Below, one piece after another: positions 24,460-33,012 of a DNA stretch of 34,697 nucleotides. The DNA is taken from assembly GCA_017460835.1 (NCBI GenBank), contig JAFUAD010000074.1:1-34697 (forward strand). Reading direction: 5' to 3'. Made by a program: the position numbers and the translations under genes. Every line of letters starts with the position of its first letter. The stretch's first letter is position 1. Source of the DNA: Oscillospiraceae bacterium. GTDB taxonomy: Bacteria; Bacillota; Clostridia; Oscillospirales; Ruminococcaceae. The notes under the pieces are model-generated. The model was not told the DNA's origin. It saw only the letters and a program-made list of their open reading frames with translations, and searched no databases.

Positions 24460-25812
24460 TTACTCGGCGGACTCCTCCGCAGCCTCAGCAGGTGCCTCCT
24501 CGGCGGCTGCATCCTCTGCTGCCTCGTTATCCACGACCGCATTGTTCTTGATCAGCTCGACGACCTTCTGCACGCGCATATCGGTGCGGTAGTCCTCGAC
24601 CGGAATTCTGGCCTTGACGAGCTCCAGCGGCGCATTGAGCTGAGCCGCGAATTCGCTGAGGCCCTCCTCAAGCTCATCGTCGGAGACCTGAATATCCTCT
24701 GTATCTGCGATCTTTTCGAGTGCAAGTCTCAGCATGACTTCCTTCTTTGCCTGCTCCTCATACTCATCGCGGAGCTGCTCAATCGTCATGCCGGTGAGCT
24801 GGAGGTACTCCTCGAGCTTCAGATCGCCGTACTGCTGCTGGAGCTGGTTCTCGAAGTCACGGATCCGCTGGTCGATGCGGCGGTCATAGAGCACCTGCGG
24901 GATGACGCCGTCCGCCCCGGCGACAACGGTGTCAAAAATCGAATTCTCGAATGCGGTCTGAGCCTGCTGCTCCGCAGTCTGGGTCAGGCGCTTTTTGATA
25001 TCCTCGCGCATTTCCGCGATGGTGTCGAATTCGGAAACATCCTTTGCGAATTCATCGTCTGCCTCCGGCAGATCCTGTGCGGTGATGCCGAGCAGCTCGC
25101 ACTTGAACACGGCTGCCTTGCCGGCATAGCGCTCCTCGGAGTAATCCTCCGGGAAGGTGACCTCAACATCGAACTTGTCGCCGATGTTCTTGCCGACGAT
25201 CTGATCCTCAAAGCCCGGAATGAACTGACCCGAGCCTAAGCGGAGCGGGTAATCCTCGCCCTTGCCGCCTTCAAATGCCTCGCCGTCGATGAAGCCCTCG
25301 AAGTTGATCTTGACCTCGTCACCCTTCTGCGCAGCGCGGTCGTCGATGTCGATAACTCTCGCCTGACGCTGACGGAGCATCTCGACCTGCTGGTCGATAT
25401 CCTCCTCGGTGATCTCGCGCACCTTCATCGGTGCATGGATGCCCTTATACTCGCCGACGGTGATCTCCGGCTTGGTGATGAGAGTTGCCTTGCAGACAGC
25501 GCCCTCTGCCTTTGAGCAGGAGACGAGCTCGACGGACGGGCGGTCGATGATGTTGATTTCCTTCTCGCGGATGATCGCATCGAGCTCACCGGGAATGATC
25601 TGGTTCACGGCATCCTCGAAGAAGACCTCCTCGCCGTAGAGCTTCTCGACCATCTTGCGCGGGACCTTGCCCTTGCGGAAGCCCTTGACCGCGATATCCT
25701 TTTTCTGGTGCTGATAGACGCGCTCGCAGGCGGCCTCGAGGTCCTCAGGGGAGATCGAGAACGTGACTTCTCTCATATTTACATCTGTTTTCACATCGGA
25801 TACTAAGCTCAT
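24460..25812 (-). CDS. tig: Trigger factor
   Basis: The 450-residue ribosome-bound chaperone is complete. The ribosome-binding signature is GFRKGKVPRKMVE in the N-terminal domain; the FKBP-type prolyl isomerase domain follows (GDEVKINFEGFIDGEAFEGG, GSGQFIPGFEDQ), then the helical C-terminal chaperone domain. The last 20 residues are an acidic Ala/Glu/Pro tail beyond the usual end. GGAGGA lies 8 nt before the ATG at 25812. First gene of the tig-clpP-(SHOCT)-clpX-lon block. Confidence 0.97.
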   Translation of the reverse strand: MSLVSDVKTDVNMREVTFSISPEDLEAACERVYQHQKKDIAVKGFRKGKVPRKMVEKLYGEEVFFEDAVNQIIPGELDAIIREKEINIIDRPSVELVSCSKAEGAVCKATLITKPEITVGEYKGIHAPMKVREITEEDIDQQVEMLRQRQARVIDIDDRAAQKGDEVKINFEGFIDGEAFEGGKGEDYPLRLGSGQFIPGFEDQIVGKNIGDKFDVEVTFPEDYSEERYAGKAAVFKCELLGITAQDLPEADDEFAKDVSEFDTIAEMREDIKKRLTQTAEQQAQTAFENSIFDTVVAGADGVIPQVLYDRRIDQRIRDFENQLQQQYGDLKLEEYLQLTGMTIEQLRDEYEEQAKKEVMLRLALEKIADTEDIQVSDDELEEGLSEFAAQLNAPLELVKARIPVEDYRTDMRVQKVVELIKNNAVVDNEAAEDAAAEEAPAEAAEESAE

Positions 25813-25891
25813 GGGTTTGTTCCTCCATATTTCAAATTCTTCTTGCATGCACCCGCCGCATTCCCTGCGCGGGGCATATGACAGACACTTT

Positions 25892-25920
25892 ATTATAGCA
25901 TAAAAGTCCGGATTTTTCCA
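25892..25920 (-). promoter_or_regulatory. Promoter for tig
   Basis: On the minus strand: TGGAAA (25920-25915, weak -35), 17 nt, TATAAT (25897-25892). No clear terminator separates it from the phosphoesterase gene ending at 25953. Confidence 0.7.
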
Positions 25921-25952
25921 GCGCTTTTCCCGCTTTCTTGGATTTTTACAGT

Positions 25953-26654
25953 TTACATGATCTTTTGTGGAATAAACTGTATATAATCCCCTGCGATCAG
26001 GTGATAGCAGATGCCGTCCCGTTCTCCGTTGATCGCGTATTTATGCTGCGATTTCCCGTGAACATGCCCGTACCAGCAGTCCTTGACCTGATGCTTCCAG
26101 AGCACATCGAGCATCTCATAGTTGCAGCCCGAGCCGTAGACCGGCGGATAATGCAGAAACGCGACCGGCTGAAGCCCCTGCTGCTCTGCGGCGGTCAGGG
26201 ACACATCGAGCCGCTGTGCCTCTCTTGCGCGGATTTTCGCATTCGCGGAGTCGTCGGCGTTTGCGTCCATATTGACCCAGCCGCGCGTCCCGCAGATGCC
26301 GGTGTTTTCATATGCATAGCAGTTGTTGTGCAGAATTCTCAGCGTATCCAGCCCGTTTTCCGCAAAAAACGTCTGCATCTTCTTCACAGTCACCCACCAG
26401 TAGTCGTGGTTGCCCTTGAGGATGATCTTCTCCCTTCCGGGCAGTGCATCGAGCCAGCGGAAATCGGGCAGCGCTTCACTGAGCGTCATGCCCCATGAGA
26501 TATCCCCCGCGAGCACGACTGTGTCCTCCGGCTGAATGAGCCTTGTCCACGCATCATGCAGCAGCTCCGTGTGATTTTCCCAGCCCGCGAAAATATCCAT
26601 CGGCTTTTCAACCCCGAAGGAAAGGTGGGTGTCCCCGATGACAAATAAGCTCAC
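25953..26654 (-). CDS. Calcineurin-like metallophosphoesterase
   Basis: A 233-residue cytosolic phosphoesterase. All metal motifs are present in order: GDTHLS (7-12), GDISWGM (about 50), GNHDYWW (about 81), LHYPP and YGHVHG (about 195). Substrate cannot be told from sequence. It starts with GTG that overlaps the TGA of thrC (GTGA), so translation is coupled. It is the last gene of the long rplS-to-phosphoesterase series. Confidence 0.92.
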   Translation of the reverse strand: MSLFVIGDTHLSFGVEKPMDIFAGWENHTELLHDAWTRLIQPEDTVVLAGDISWGMTLSEALPDFRWLDALPGREKIILKGNHDYWWVTVKKMQTFFAENGLDTLRILHNNCYAYENTGICGTRGWVNMDANADDSANAKIRAREAQRLDVSLTAAEQQGLQPVAFLHYPPVYGSGCNYEMLDVLWKHQVKDCWYGHVHGKSQHKYAINGERDGICYHLIAGDYIQFIPQKIM

Positions 26655-28144
26655 TGAATCCCCAGCTTTTCCTTGACATACGCGGGCATCTCATCGCCGG
26701 AAACGACGTCGGAGAAGCGCACGGTCTTGGTTTTGAGCTCTGCGAGCGCTGCCGGAATCTTCATGCCGGATTTTTCCTGAAGCCGGTCGAGAATCTCGTA
26801 TTCATCGGCACCGGTGTCGCCGCCGATCGCTTCGAGCACCGCCTTGCCGAACTTATAGGGGTTCGCGGTCGAGGCAATCAGCATCGGAAGCTGCTCCGCT
26901 GCCTTCGCGCTGTAATCCCGCGCCGCGCAGATGCCGACGGCGGTGTGCGTATCGCTGAGGTAGCCGTTCTCGGAGAAGACCTTGCCGATCATGTCCTTTG
27001 TCGCAGCATCATCCCAGAAGCTGCCGGAAAATTCCGCCTGAATGCGGTTTTTCAGCTCCTCCGGGATCTGATACTTCCCGTCTGTTTTCAGTGCGCCGAA
27101 CCACTCTCTGATCTGTGCATCGTCCTCGCCGGTCATGTGATAGAGCAGGCGTTCGAGGTTGCTGGAGATCAGAATGTCCATCGACGGCGAAACGGTCGCG
27201 TGGAAATCGCGGTTGCGGTCATAGATGCCGGTGTCGATGAAATCGGTCAGCACCTTGTTGATGTTGGAAGCGCAGACAAGATGCCGGATCGGCACGCCCA
27301 TCTGCTTTGCATACCACGCCGCGAGGATATTGCCGAAGTTGCCGGTCGGAACCGTCAGCGCAAAGCCCTGCCCCTCGCTGAGAATGCCCTTTTCGAGCAT
27401 GGTCACATAGGCGGACACATAGTACACGATCTGCGGGACCAGTCTGCCCCAGTTGATCGAATTCGCGCTGGAAAACTGCATGCCGTTTTCTGCGAGCGCC
27501 TTCTGCATGTCAGGGTCGGTGAAGATCGCCTTGACGCCGTTCTGGCAGTCGTCGAAATTGCCCTTTACCGCGCAGACACGGACATTTTCGCCCTCCTGCG
27601 TCTGCATCTGCCGCTTCTGCATGGAGCTGACGCCGTCCTCCGGATAGAACACCATGATCTTGGTACCGGGGACATCCCGGAAGCCTGCGAGCGCCGCCTT
27701 GCCGGTGTCGCCGGAGGTCGCGGTCAGGATGACCACCTCCCGGTCGATGCCGGTTTTCTTGATGGAGCGGGTCAGGAAGTGCGGAAGAATTTGCAGCGCC
27801 ATATCCTTAAAGGCACAGGTCGGGCCGTGCCAGAGCTCCAGCAGCATGGAGCCGTCTGCGAGCGTTGCGATCTCCTGCACATTCGGCGTCTCGAAGCTGC
27901 CGGTCTCATAGGCATTGTGCGTGCATTCGCGCAGCTCCTCATCGGTAAAATCGGTGAGATAGAGCTTGAACAGCCGTGCGGCGCGCTCGGCATAGGAGAG
28001 CCCCTTGAGCGCCTCGAAGTCCGCCGCGCTGAGCTCCGGAACCGATGCCGGAACAAAGAGCCCGCCGTCGGCCGAGATGCCCTGTGCGATCGCCTCTGCG
28101 CTGCTGACGCAGAGCGCCTTGTTTCGTGTGCTGTGATAGATCAT
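26651..28144 (-). CDS. thrC: Threonine synthase
   Basis: A 497-residue PLP enzyme that converts O-phosphohomoserine to threonine. It shows the long-form ThrC features: MIYHSTRNKALCVSSAEAI at the N-terminus, the PLP lysine in the LWHGPTCAFKDMALQ segment, TATSGDTGKAAL, and PTGNFGNILAAWYA. The ATG at 28144 has AAGGAGG 8 nt upstream. It is 52 nt after yraN and overlaps the phosphoesterase by 4 nt. Confidence 0.96.
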   Translation of the reverse strand: MIYHSTRNKALCVSSAEAIAQGISADGGLFVPASVPELSAADFEALKGLSYAERAARLFKLYLTDFTDEELRECTHNAYETGSFETPNVQEIATLADGSMLLELWHGPTCAFKDMALQILPHFLTRSIKKTGIDREVVILTATSGDTGKAALAGFRDVPGTKIMVFYPEDGVSSMQKRQMQTQEGENVRVCAVKGNFDDCQNGVKAIFTDPDMQKALAENGMQFSSANSINWGRLVPQIVYYVSAYVTMLEKGILSEGQGFALTVPTGNFGNILAAWYAKQMGVPIRHLVCASNINKVLTDFIDTGIYDRNRDFHATVSPSMDILISSNLERLLYHMTGEDDAQIREWFGALKTDGKYQIPEELKNRIQAEFSGSFWDDAATKDMIGKVFSENGYLSDTHTAVGICAARDYSAKAAEQLPMLIASTANPYKFGKAVLEAIGGDTGADEYEILDRLQEKSGMKIPAALAELKTKTVRFSDVVSGDEMPAYVKEKLGIQ

Positions 28145-28196
28145 ATGAAAATCCTCCTTGCAGATATCGTAACAGATTCCTCCGGCGGGGCGGTGT

Positions 28197-28574
28197 TCAG
28201 TACCCCGTCGCATCAAATGCGCCCGCGAGATATTCAATATGCCGGACAAAGCTGCCGGAGTATTCCACCTCGGCAACATCAAACCGCGGCTGAAGATCGC
28301 AGGGATACTTCAGCAGATACTGCTCTGCCGCACGGATAATGAACCGCTGCTTTTTCGCATCGACCGCCGCCGCGCCGGATGCCAGCGCACCGGGTCTGCG
28401 CGTCTTGACCTCAACAAAAAGCAGCAGCTCCCCGCTCCTTGCGATAATGTCGATCTCGCCGCCGCGAACCGTGAAATTCCGGCAGAGAATCTCAGCGCCC
28501 TGCGCTTTCAGCATCGCGCAGACGGCAGCCTCCCCGAGATCTCCGATTTTCCGTTTATTTCCCGTTCCGCTCAT
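28197..28574 (-). CDS. yraN: YraN/UPF0102 family endonuclease-like protein
   Basis: The 125-residue protein has the UPF0102 nuclease-like fold: GDLGEAAVCAMLKAQG, RGGEIDIIAR and LLFVEVKTRR, with the D and ExK residues of a PD-(D/E)xK core. Cellular role is not established. It overlaps the 3' end of rnhB by 20 nt, the common clostridial pairing. Confidence 0.93.
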   Translation of the reverse strand: MSGTGNKRKIGDLGEAAVCAMLKAQGAEILCRNFTVRGGEIDIIARSGELLLFVEVKTRRPGALASGAAAVDAKKQRFIIRAAEQYLLKYPCDLQPRFDVAEVEYSGSFVRHIEYLAGAFDATGY

Positions 28575-29187
28575 AGTATTTTTTCAGGAACGAGGGTCTG
28601 TGCGCGGGACACAGCCCGTATTTCGCAATCGCCTCGTAATGTGCCTTTGTGCCGTAGCCCTTGTGCGCCGCAAAGCCGTACTGCGGATACTGCTCATCGA
28701 GCTCGCGCAGTGCCGCGTCACGGGCAGTCTTTGCGAGGACGGATGCCGCCGCAATGCTCGCGGACTTCGCGTCGCCGTGAATGAGCGTGCCGACCGGCAT
28801 CGGCAGAACCGGCGGCTGATTGCCGTCCGCCAGCGCAAATTCCGGCTGAATCTCCAGCCCCTCGACGGCTCTGTGCATCGCAAGCAGCGCCGCCTGCAAA
28901 ATATTGAGCCGCTCGATCTCCTCAACGGTCGCATGTGCAATGCTCCATGCAAGCGCCTGCTCCCGGATGACCGGCGCAAGCGCCTCCCTGCGCGCCTCGG
29001 ACAGCTTTTTGCTGTCGTTGAGCCCGGGGATTGTGATATCGGGCGGAAGGATGACCGCCGCCGCATAGACATCGCCCGCGAGCGGCCCTCTGCCCGCCTC
29101 ATCGACGCCGCAGAAAACCGGAAAATGCGTCCGCACCTCCGTGTCAAAATCGAACAGCTCCTGATAAACGGTCAGTGCTCTTGCCAT
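28555..29187 (-). CDS. rnhB: Ribonuclease HII
   Basis: A 210-residue enzyme that removes ribonucleotides from DNA. The catalytic acidic residues are in CGVDEAGRGPLAGDV and in LADGNQ; NDSKKLSEARRE and GDAKSASIAAASVLAK are standard. The ATG at 29187 is preferred; a GTG at 29196 directly abuts the GGCGGG ribosome site. The C-terminus (HRPSFLKKYYERN) overlaps yraN. Confidence 0.95.
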   Translation of the reverse strand: MARALTVYQELFDFDTEVRTHFPVFCGVDEAGRGPLAGDVYAAAVILPPDITIPGLNDSKKLSEARREALAPVIREQALAWSIAHATVEEIERLNILQAALLAMHRAVEGLEIQPEFALADGNQPPVLPMPVGTLIHGDAKSASIAAASVLAKTARDAALRELDEQYPQYGFAAHKGYGTKAHYEAIAKYGLCPAHRPSFLKKYYERNGK

Positions 29188-29220
29188 CGGTGTCACCCCG
29201 CCTTTCTTCAGATGAAACAG

Positions 29221-29709
29221 TCAGTGGAGCGTCATCACGCTGTCGATATCCGCGTAATAGTTGTCATAGTTCTGCGGATCGACATAAACGCGAACCTGCC
29301 TTCCGGTCAGCGCCGGGGTCGGGTCAGCCATCACATTCCGGCTGTGGAACACATGCACCATACCGAGCGGATCGGTAAACTGAAACTCCGCCCTGTACGG
29401 GTTTCTGCCGTTGATCTGCACAGCCAAATTCAGGCTCGCGCTGACAAAATTTGCCATGATATAGTTTCCGGCAGCGATCAGTTTCTTGATTTTACTGTTC
29501 TCCTTGATTGACAGCGCAAGGAATACCGCGCCGAGCACAAGGAAAAGCCCGCCCACACCGCAGAATACGCCCTTGAAAACCGTGGACGACTCTTCAATGG
29601 CATCCGACGGAATCACGATTCCGAGAATCAGAAAAATCAGTCCGATCGGCGCAAAAATCAGCCCGATCAGTCCGAAAATGCCCAGTCTGAATTTATAATT
29701 GGTTTCCAT
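29221..29709 (-). CDS. Small DUF3592-like membrane protein
   Basis: A 162-residue protein with two N-terminal membrane spans (about 8-34 and 44-68) and a soluble C-terminal beta domain (NGRNPYRAEFQFTDPLG, GRQVRVYVDPQNYDNYYAD) like the DUF3592 group. AAGGAGAC lies 3 nt before the ATG. Located 9 nt after rbgA. Function unknown. Confidence 0.82.
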   Translation of the reverse strand: METNYKFRLGIFGLIGLIFAPIGLIFLILGIVIPSDAIEESSTVFKGVFCGVGGLFLVLGAVFLALSIKENSKIKKLIAAGNYIMANFVSASLNLAVQINGRNPYRAEFQFTDPLGMVHVFHSRNVMADPTPALTGRQVRVYVDPQNYDNYYADIDSVMTLH

Positions 29710-29718
29710 AATGTCTCC

Positions 29719-30576
29719 TTACGGTTTTTCAAGCGAAATGCGGCCGAGCTTTGCCGCACGGAATTCATCGAGCAGGGTAATAGCTGCCCGCTCGGTATTC
29801 GGGATGCCGCCCGGCAGCAGCATGCCGCGGTTTTTCGCCATGATTTCGAGCAGTGCAAAGCCCTCTGCATCCGTTTCCGGCGCGATTTTGTACCGCTCGC
29901 TGAGCGCCTGCGGGTAATTGGTTTTCAGCAGCGTCATCAGCCTTGCCGCGAGCGCTTCCTTGTCGAGAATATCGTCGCGGACAGCGCCGGTCAGTGCCAG
30001 CCGCACCGCGACCTCCTGATCGTCGAGCTTCGGCCAGAGCACGCCGGGTGTATCGAGCAGCTCCACGCCGTCCGTTGTTTTGATCCACTGCTGTGTGCGC
30101 GTGACGCCGGCTCTGTCCTCGGCCTTTGCGCGTTTTCCGCCCGCGAGCCGGTTGATCAGCGAGGATTTCCCGACATTCGGGATGCCGAGAATCATCACAC
30201 GGATCGGCCTGCCCTTCATGCCCTTCGCTTCATATTTTGCGAGCTGCTCATGCAGCAGATTCCGCAGTGCCGGCGCAAACTGCTTCACGCCCTTGCCGGA
30301 TTTGGAATCCGCCGTAATCGCCGCAAAGCCCATTTTCTGAAAATACCGGATCCACTGCGCCGTAATATCGGGATCCGCCATATCCGCCTTGTTGAGAATG
30401 ACAAGGCGCGGCTTTCTGCCTGTCAGCCGGTTCAGCTCCGGGTTCCGGCTGCTCAGCGGCAGCCTTGCGTCCAGCAGCTCGGCGGCTGCATCGACCAGCG
30501 GCAGGCTCTTGGAGATCATCCGTCTGGTTTTCGCCATATGGCCGGGGAACCACTGAATATCCTTCATATCTTCCAT
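29719..30576 (-). CDS. rbgA: Ribosome biogenesis GTPase YlqF/RbgA
   Basis: A 285-residue circularly permuted GTPase needed for late 50S assembly. The G4 motif NKAD (about 62-65) comes before G1 (GIPNVGKSS, about 130-138) and G3 (DTPGVL, about 175-180), as expected. The N-terminus IQWFPGHMAKTRR is diagnostic, and the C-terminal RNA-binding helical domain is complete. It starts 23 nt after the first signal peptidase gene; the ribosome site GAGGGAGC is rather far upstream. Confidence 0.95.
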   Translation of the reverse strand: MEDMKDIQWFPGHMAKTRRMISKSLPLVDAAAELLDARLPLSSRNPELNRLTGRKPRLVILNKADMADPDITAQWIRYFQKMGFAAITADSKSGKGVKQFAPALRNLLHEQLAKYEAKGMKGRPIRVMILGIPNVGKSSLINRLAGGKRAKAEDRAGVTRTQQWIKTTDGVELLDTPGVLWPKLDDQEVAVRLALTGAVRDDILDKEALAARLMTLLKTNYPQALSERYKIAPETDAEGFALLEIMAKNRGMLLPGGIPNTERAAITLLDEFRAAKLGRISLEKP

Positions 30577-30599
30577 AGCTGTACCTGATGCTCCCTCTG

Positions 30600-31424
30600 T
30601 TACTGTACCTTTCCGAACTTGGAAAACGGTGAGATCCGGAGCACGACCTTGCCGACGATATCCTCGACCGGCACCAGTCCGACCTGCGCAAACCGGCTGT
30701 CCGTTGAGACGATCCGGTTATCGCCGAGCACAAAGACATATCCCTCCGGGATGGTCAGCGGGTAATGGAACACGAGTGAGCCCATTTTCGTCGGGCTCGA
30801 TGTATACGGCTCGTCCAGCTTCACGCCGTCCACATAGACAGCGCCCTCCTCGATGTTGATGTTCACTTCCTGCCCGGCCTGTGCGATCAGCCGCTTGACG
30901 ATATTCTTGCTGCCGTCCTTGCCCACAAGGCCCTCGCCCTTTACGATATTGCCTTCCGCGTCGAGCGTATAGCCCGCCTCGTTGTTCACGATCAGGATAT
31001 CGCCGTTCTCATAGGTTTTCGTCAGCCGCGAGACCAGCAGGCGGTCGCCGCCCTGAAGCGTCGGCTGCATGGACGCGCCCTCGACATTCGCAATGCAGAA
31101 TAAAAATGTGAAAAACAGCATCACGACGAAGATCGAGGCGATGACGGACTCGACCAGATCGAGCAGATCGCCCAGAAACTTCTTGGTTTCCGCATCCTGC
31201 GCCGCCTTGTCCTGTGCCGCATCCTCTGTATCGGCATCCTCCGGCTCTGCGGGCACATCCTCTGCGGATGCTTCGCTTTCGGTGATGGTCTCTGCGGTTG
31301 ATTCTTCCGCGGGGGCTTCCTCCGCAGGTGCCTCCTCAGCGGGTTTCTCCTCAGCCGGATTCTCCTCCGGCTCCGTCTGCTCCGGTGCTGCTTCTCTTTC
31401 CTTTTCCTCCGGGATCTCTGCCAT
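30600..31424 (-). CDS. lepB: Signal peptidase I with long acidic N-terminal tail
   Basis: A 274-residue membrane protease that cleaves signal peptides outside the membrane. Residues 1-80 are a disordered tail of Glu, Ala and Pro (repeats like AEEAP), followed by one membrane span (about 91-112). The catalytic Ser118 is in VEGASMQP and Lys177 in NIVKRLIA; GDNR at 234-237 and STDSR follow. The ATG at 31424 has GGAGGGAG upstream. Second of two tandem signal peptidase genes, 55 nt after the first; the two are diverged paralogues. Confidence 0.93.
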   Translation of the reverse strand: MAEIPEEKEREAAPEQTEPEENPAEEKPAEEAPAEEAPAEESTAETITESEASAEDVPAEPEDADTEDAAQDKAAQDAETKKFLGDLLDLVESVIASIFVVMLFFTFLFCIANVEGASMQPTLQGGDRLLVSRLTKTYENGDILIVNNEAGYTLDAEGNIVKGEGLVGKDGSKNIVKRLIAQAGQEVNINIEEGAVYVDGVKLDEPYTSSPTKMGSLVFHYPLTIPEGYVFVLGDNRIVSTDSRFAQVGLVPVEDIVGKVVLRISPFSKFGKVQ

Positions 31425-31479
31425 TATACTCCCTCCGTTTCGCCGCAGCGCTGCGGGATTTCTGCAAGCACACGGCTCC

Positions 31480-32145
31480 TCAGAAGAGCCATGCAAATTT
31501 GTCCTTCCACGATTTGCAGCGCTCCTCCGACCTGCCGTACCGGAGCACTGCCGTTCCGATGACCTCATCCTCCGGAATCAGCCCGACGGGATCAAAGCGG
31601 CTGTCCGTACTGCCGGGGCGGTTGTCGCCCATCACAAACAGATAGCCCTCCGGCACGCGGAACGGGTATGTGAATGCATCGCCGGCATTCCGCGTCAGGT
31701 CCTTGATATAGCTCTCCTGAAGCTGCTTGCCGTCCACGGCGACCGTGCCGTTATCCGGGTCGATGTCGATCTCCTGCCCGCCGCGCGCGATCAGCCGCTT
31801 GACGAGCACCAGCGGCGTTCCGTCAGAATTCCGGAGCCCGTTCTGTTCGATCACAACGGTCTCGGCGTCATCGGCAAAATGCCCGCCGCGTTCGTCATTG
31901 ATGACAATGATATCGCCGTTTTTGGGGGTATACAGCGGGGCGAGAATCAGGATCTGATCGTCATCATACAAAGTCGGCTCCATAGAATGGCCGTCCACCG
32001 TCACCGGCCGCAGCAGGAACGTGAACACCATCAAAAAGACAAAAACGGTCGCGATCGCCGCCTCGACGACATCCATCAGGTCTCCCAGAAAGGCAAGACC
32101 TTCATTTTCCCGCTTTTCCTCAGCAGGATCAGTACGTTTTGCCAT
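31480..32145 (-). CDS. lepB: Signal peptidase I
   Basis: A 221-residue signal peptidase with one N-terminal membrane span (about 28-46), catalytic Ser54 in DGHSMEPTL and Lys116 in LVKRLIARGG, plus GDNRPGSTDSR. It lacks the acidic tail of its neighbour, carrying only a short charged start (MAKRTDPAEEKRENE). The ATG at 32145 has GAGGG upstream. It follows rplS after a terminator-like hairpin. Confidence 0.94.
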   Translation of the reverse strand: MAKRTDPAEEKRENEGLAFLGDLMDVVEAAIATVFVFLMVFTFLLRPVTVDGHSMEPTLYDDDQILILAPLYTPKNGDIIVINDERGGHFADDAETVVIEQNGLRNSDGTPLVLVKRLIARGGQEIDIDPDNGTVAVDGKQLQESYIKDLTRNAGDAFTYPFRVPEGYLFVMGDNRPGSTDSRFDPVGLIPEDEVIGTAVLRYGRSEERCKSWKDKFAWLF

Positions 32146-32220
32146 ACGCTGCCCTCTTTCACGGTTTGAGACAGCGCCGTCTGCTCTGTGCGGCGCCGCC
32201 CCTGAATTAACGGGTAAAGC

Positions 32221-32247
32221 AAAAGGGGACTGCGCCAGTCCCCTTTC
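32221..32247 (-). terminator. Terminator or attenuator after rplS
   Basis: On the minus strand AAAGGGGACT and AGTCCCCTTT form a 10-bp stem with a 5-nt loop, followed by TTGCTTT. It lies 13 nt after the rplS stop and before the first signal peptidase gene, so it would lower downstream expression relative to the ribosomal protein. Confidence 0.8.
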
Positions 32248-32259
32248 GCTTGTTTGCAA

Positions 32260-32604
32260 TCAACGAACCAGTCCCTTGACCTTTGCCGCTTTTCCGACTC
32301 TGCCGCGCAGATAGTAGAGCTTTGCTCTGCGGACAACGCCCTTGCGGACGATCTCGACCTTGTCAACAGCCGGGGAATGTACCGGGAACACGCGCTCGAT
32401 GCCGACGCCGTGTGCGACTCTGCGGACGGTAAAGGTCTCGCTGATGCCGCCGTGCTTCTTCGCAATGACGGTGCCCTCAAAAGCCTGAATACGGCTCTTG
32501 TCGCCCTCCTGAATGCGGACATGCACTCTTACGGTGTCACCGACGTTGATCTCCGGGACATTTTCCTTCATGCTGGACTTGCTGATTTGCTCCAGTGCGT
32601 TCAT
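32260..32604 (-). CDS. rplS: 50S ribosomal protein L19
   Basis: The 114-residue protein matches L19 throughout: [53 protein letters not shown]. It lies at the 30S-50S interface. AAGGAGG precedes the ATG at 32604. It has a consensus promoter and a leader of about 237 nt. Confidence 0.98.
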   Translation of the reverse strand: MNALEQISKSSMKENVPEINVGDTVRVHVRIQEGDKSRIQAFEGTVIAKKHGGISETFTVRRVAHGVGIERVFPVHSPAVDKVEIVRKGVVRRAKLYYLRGRVGKAAKVKGLVR

Positions 32605-32841
32605 CTGAGGTTTCCTCCTTGATTTGTTTACGGATGTTCTTACATCGCCGCGCCTCAGATTATTCTGGTTTGCGGAATTTCCCGTATGATATGAGCGGCA
32701 TGATTTTCACTGCCGCGGGGGGATACTGTGCAGCGGACCATCCATGTGTCAGAATGTTTGACGGATCGCAGAAAGCAGCGCTCCCCGCACCCGTTCGGCA
32801 TCTTGACCTCGCCTGTCAAGGACAGGCGGATATTCAAATGC
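32605..32841 (-). ncRNA. Candidate rplS leader RNA
   Basis: The 237 nt between the promoter and rplS hold no recognisable gene; a 73-codon open frame overlaps the promoter and has no homology. Near the 5' end there is a perfect 8-bp hairpin, CGCCTGTC/GACAGGCG with a 3-nt loop (32810-32828). An autoregulatory L19 leader is known upstream of rplS in Firmicutes; I cannot confirm that this is that element. Confidence 0.4.
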
Positions 32842-32847
32842 TGTACT

Positions 32848-32876
32848 ATTATATCACATTTCATTCCAAAATGCAA
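32848..32876 (-). promoter_or_regulatory. Promoter for rplS and downstream genes
   Basis: On the minus strand: TTGCAT (32876-32871), 17 nt, TATAAT (32853-32848), the last with upstream TGTGA. The A/T-rich stretch at 32881-32900 could act as an UP element, fitting a ribosomal gene. Confidence 0.85.
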
Positions 32877-33012
32877 GTGTTTCTGAAAAAATTTTTTTCG
32901 GATTCCCGCAATATGAGCGGCAGATGAAACCTTTGTGAAAATTCGCGGGTTTTCATCTTATTTTCAGAATTGCCGATTATAATGTGGGCAAACAGAAAGG
33001 AGCGTGGAAATC

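Noticed and set aside
32655-32876. 73-codon open frame in the rplS leader
   Set aside because: It overlaps the -35 and -10 boxes of the rplS promoter and resembles no protein family I know.
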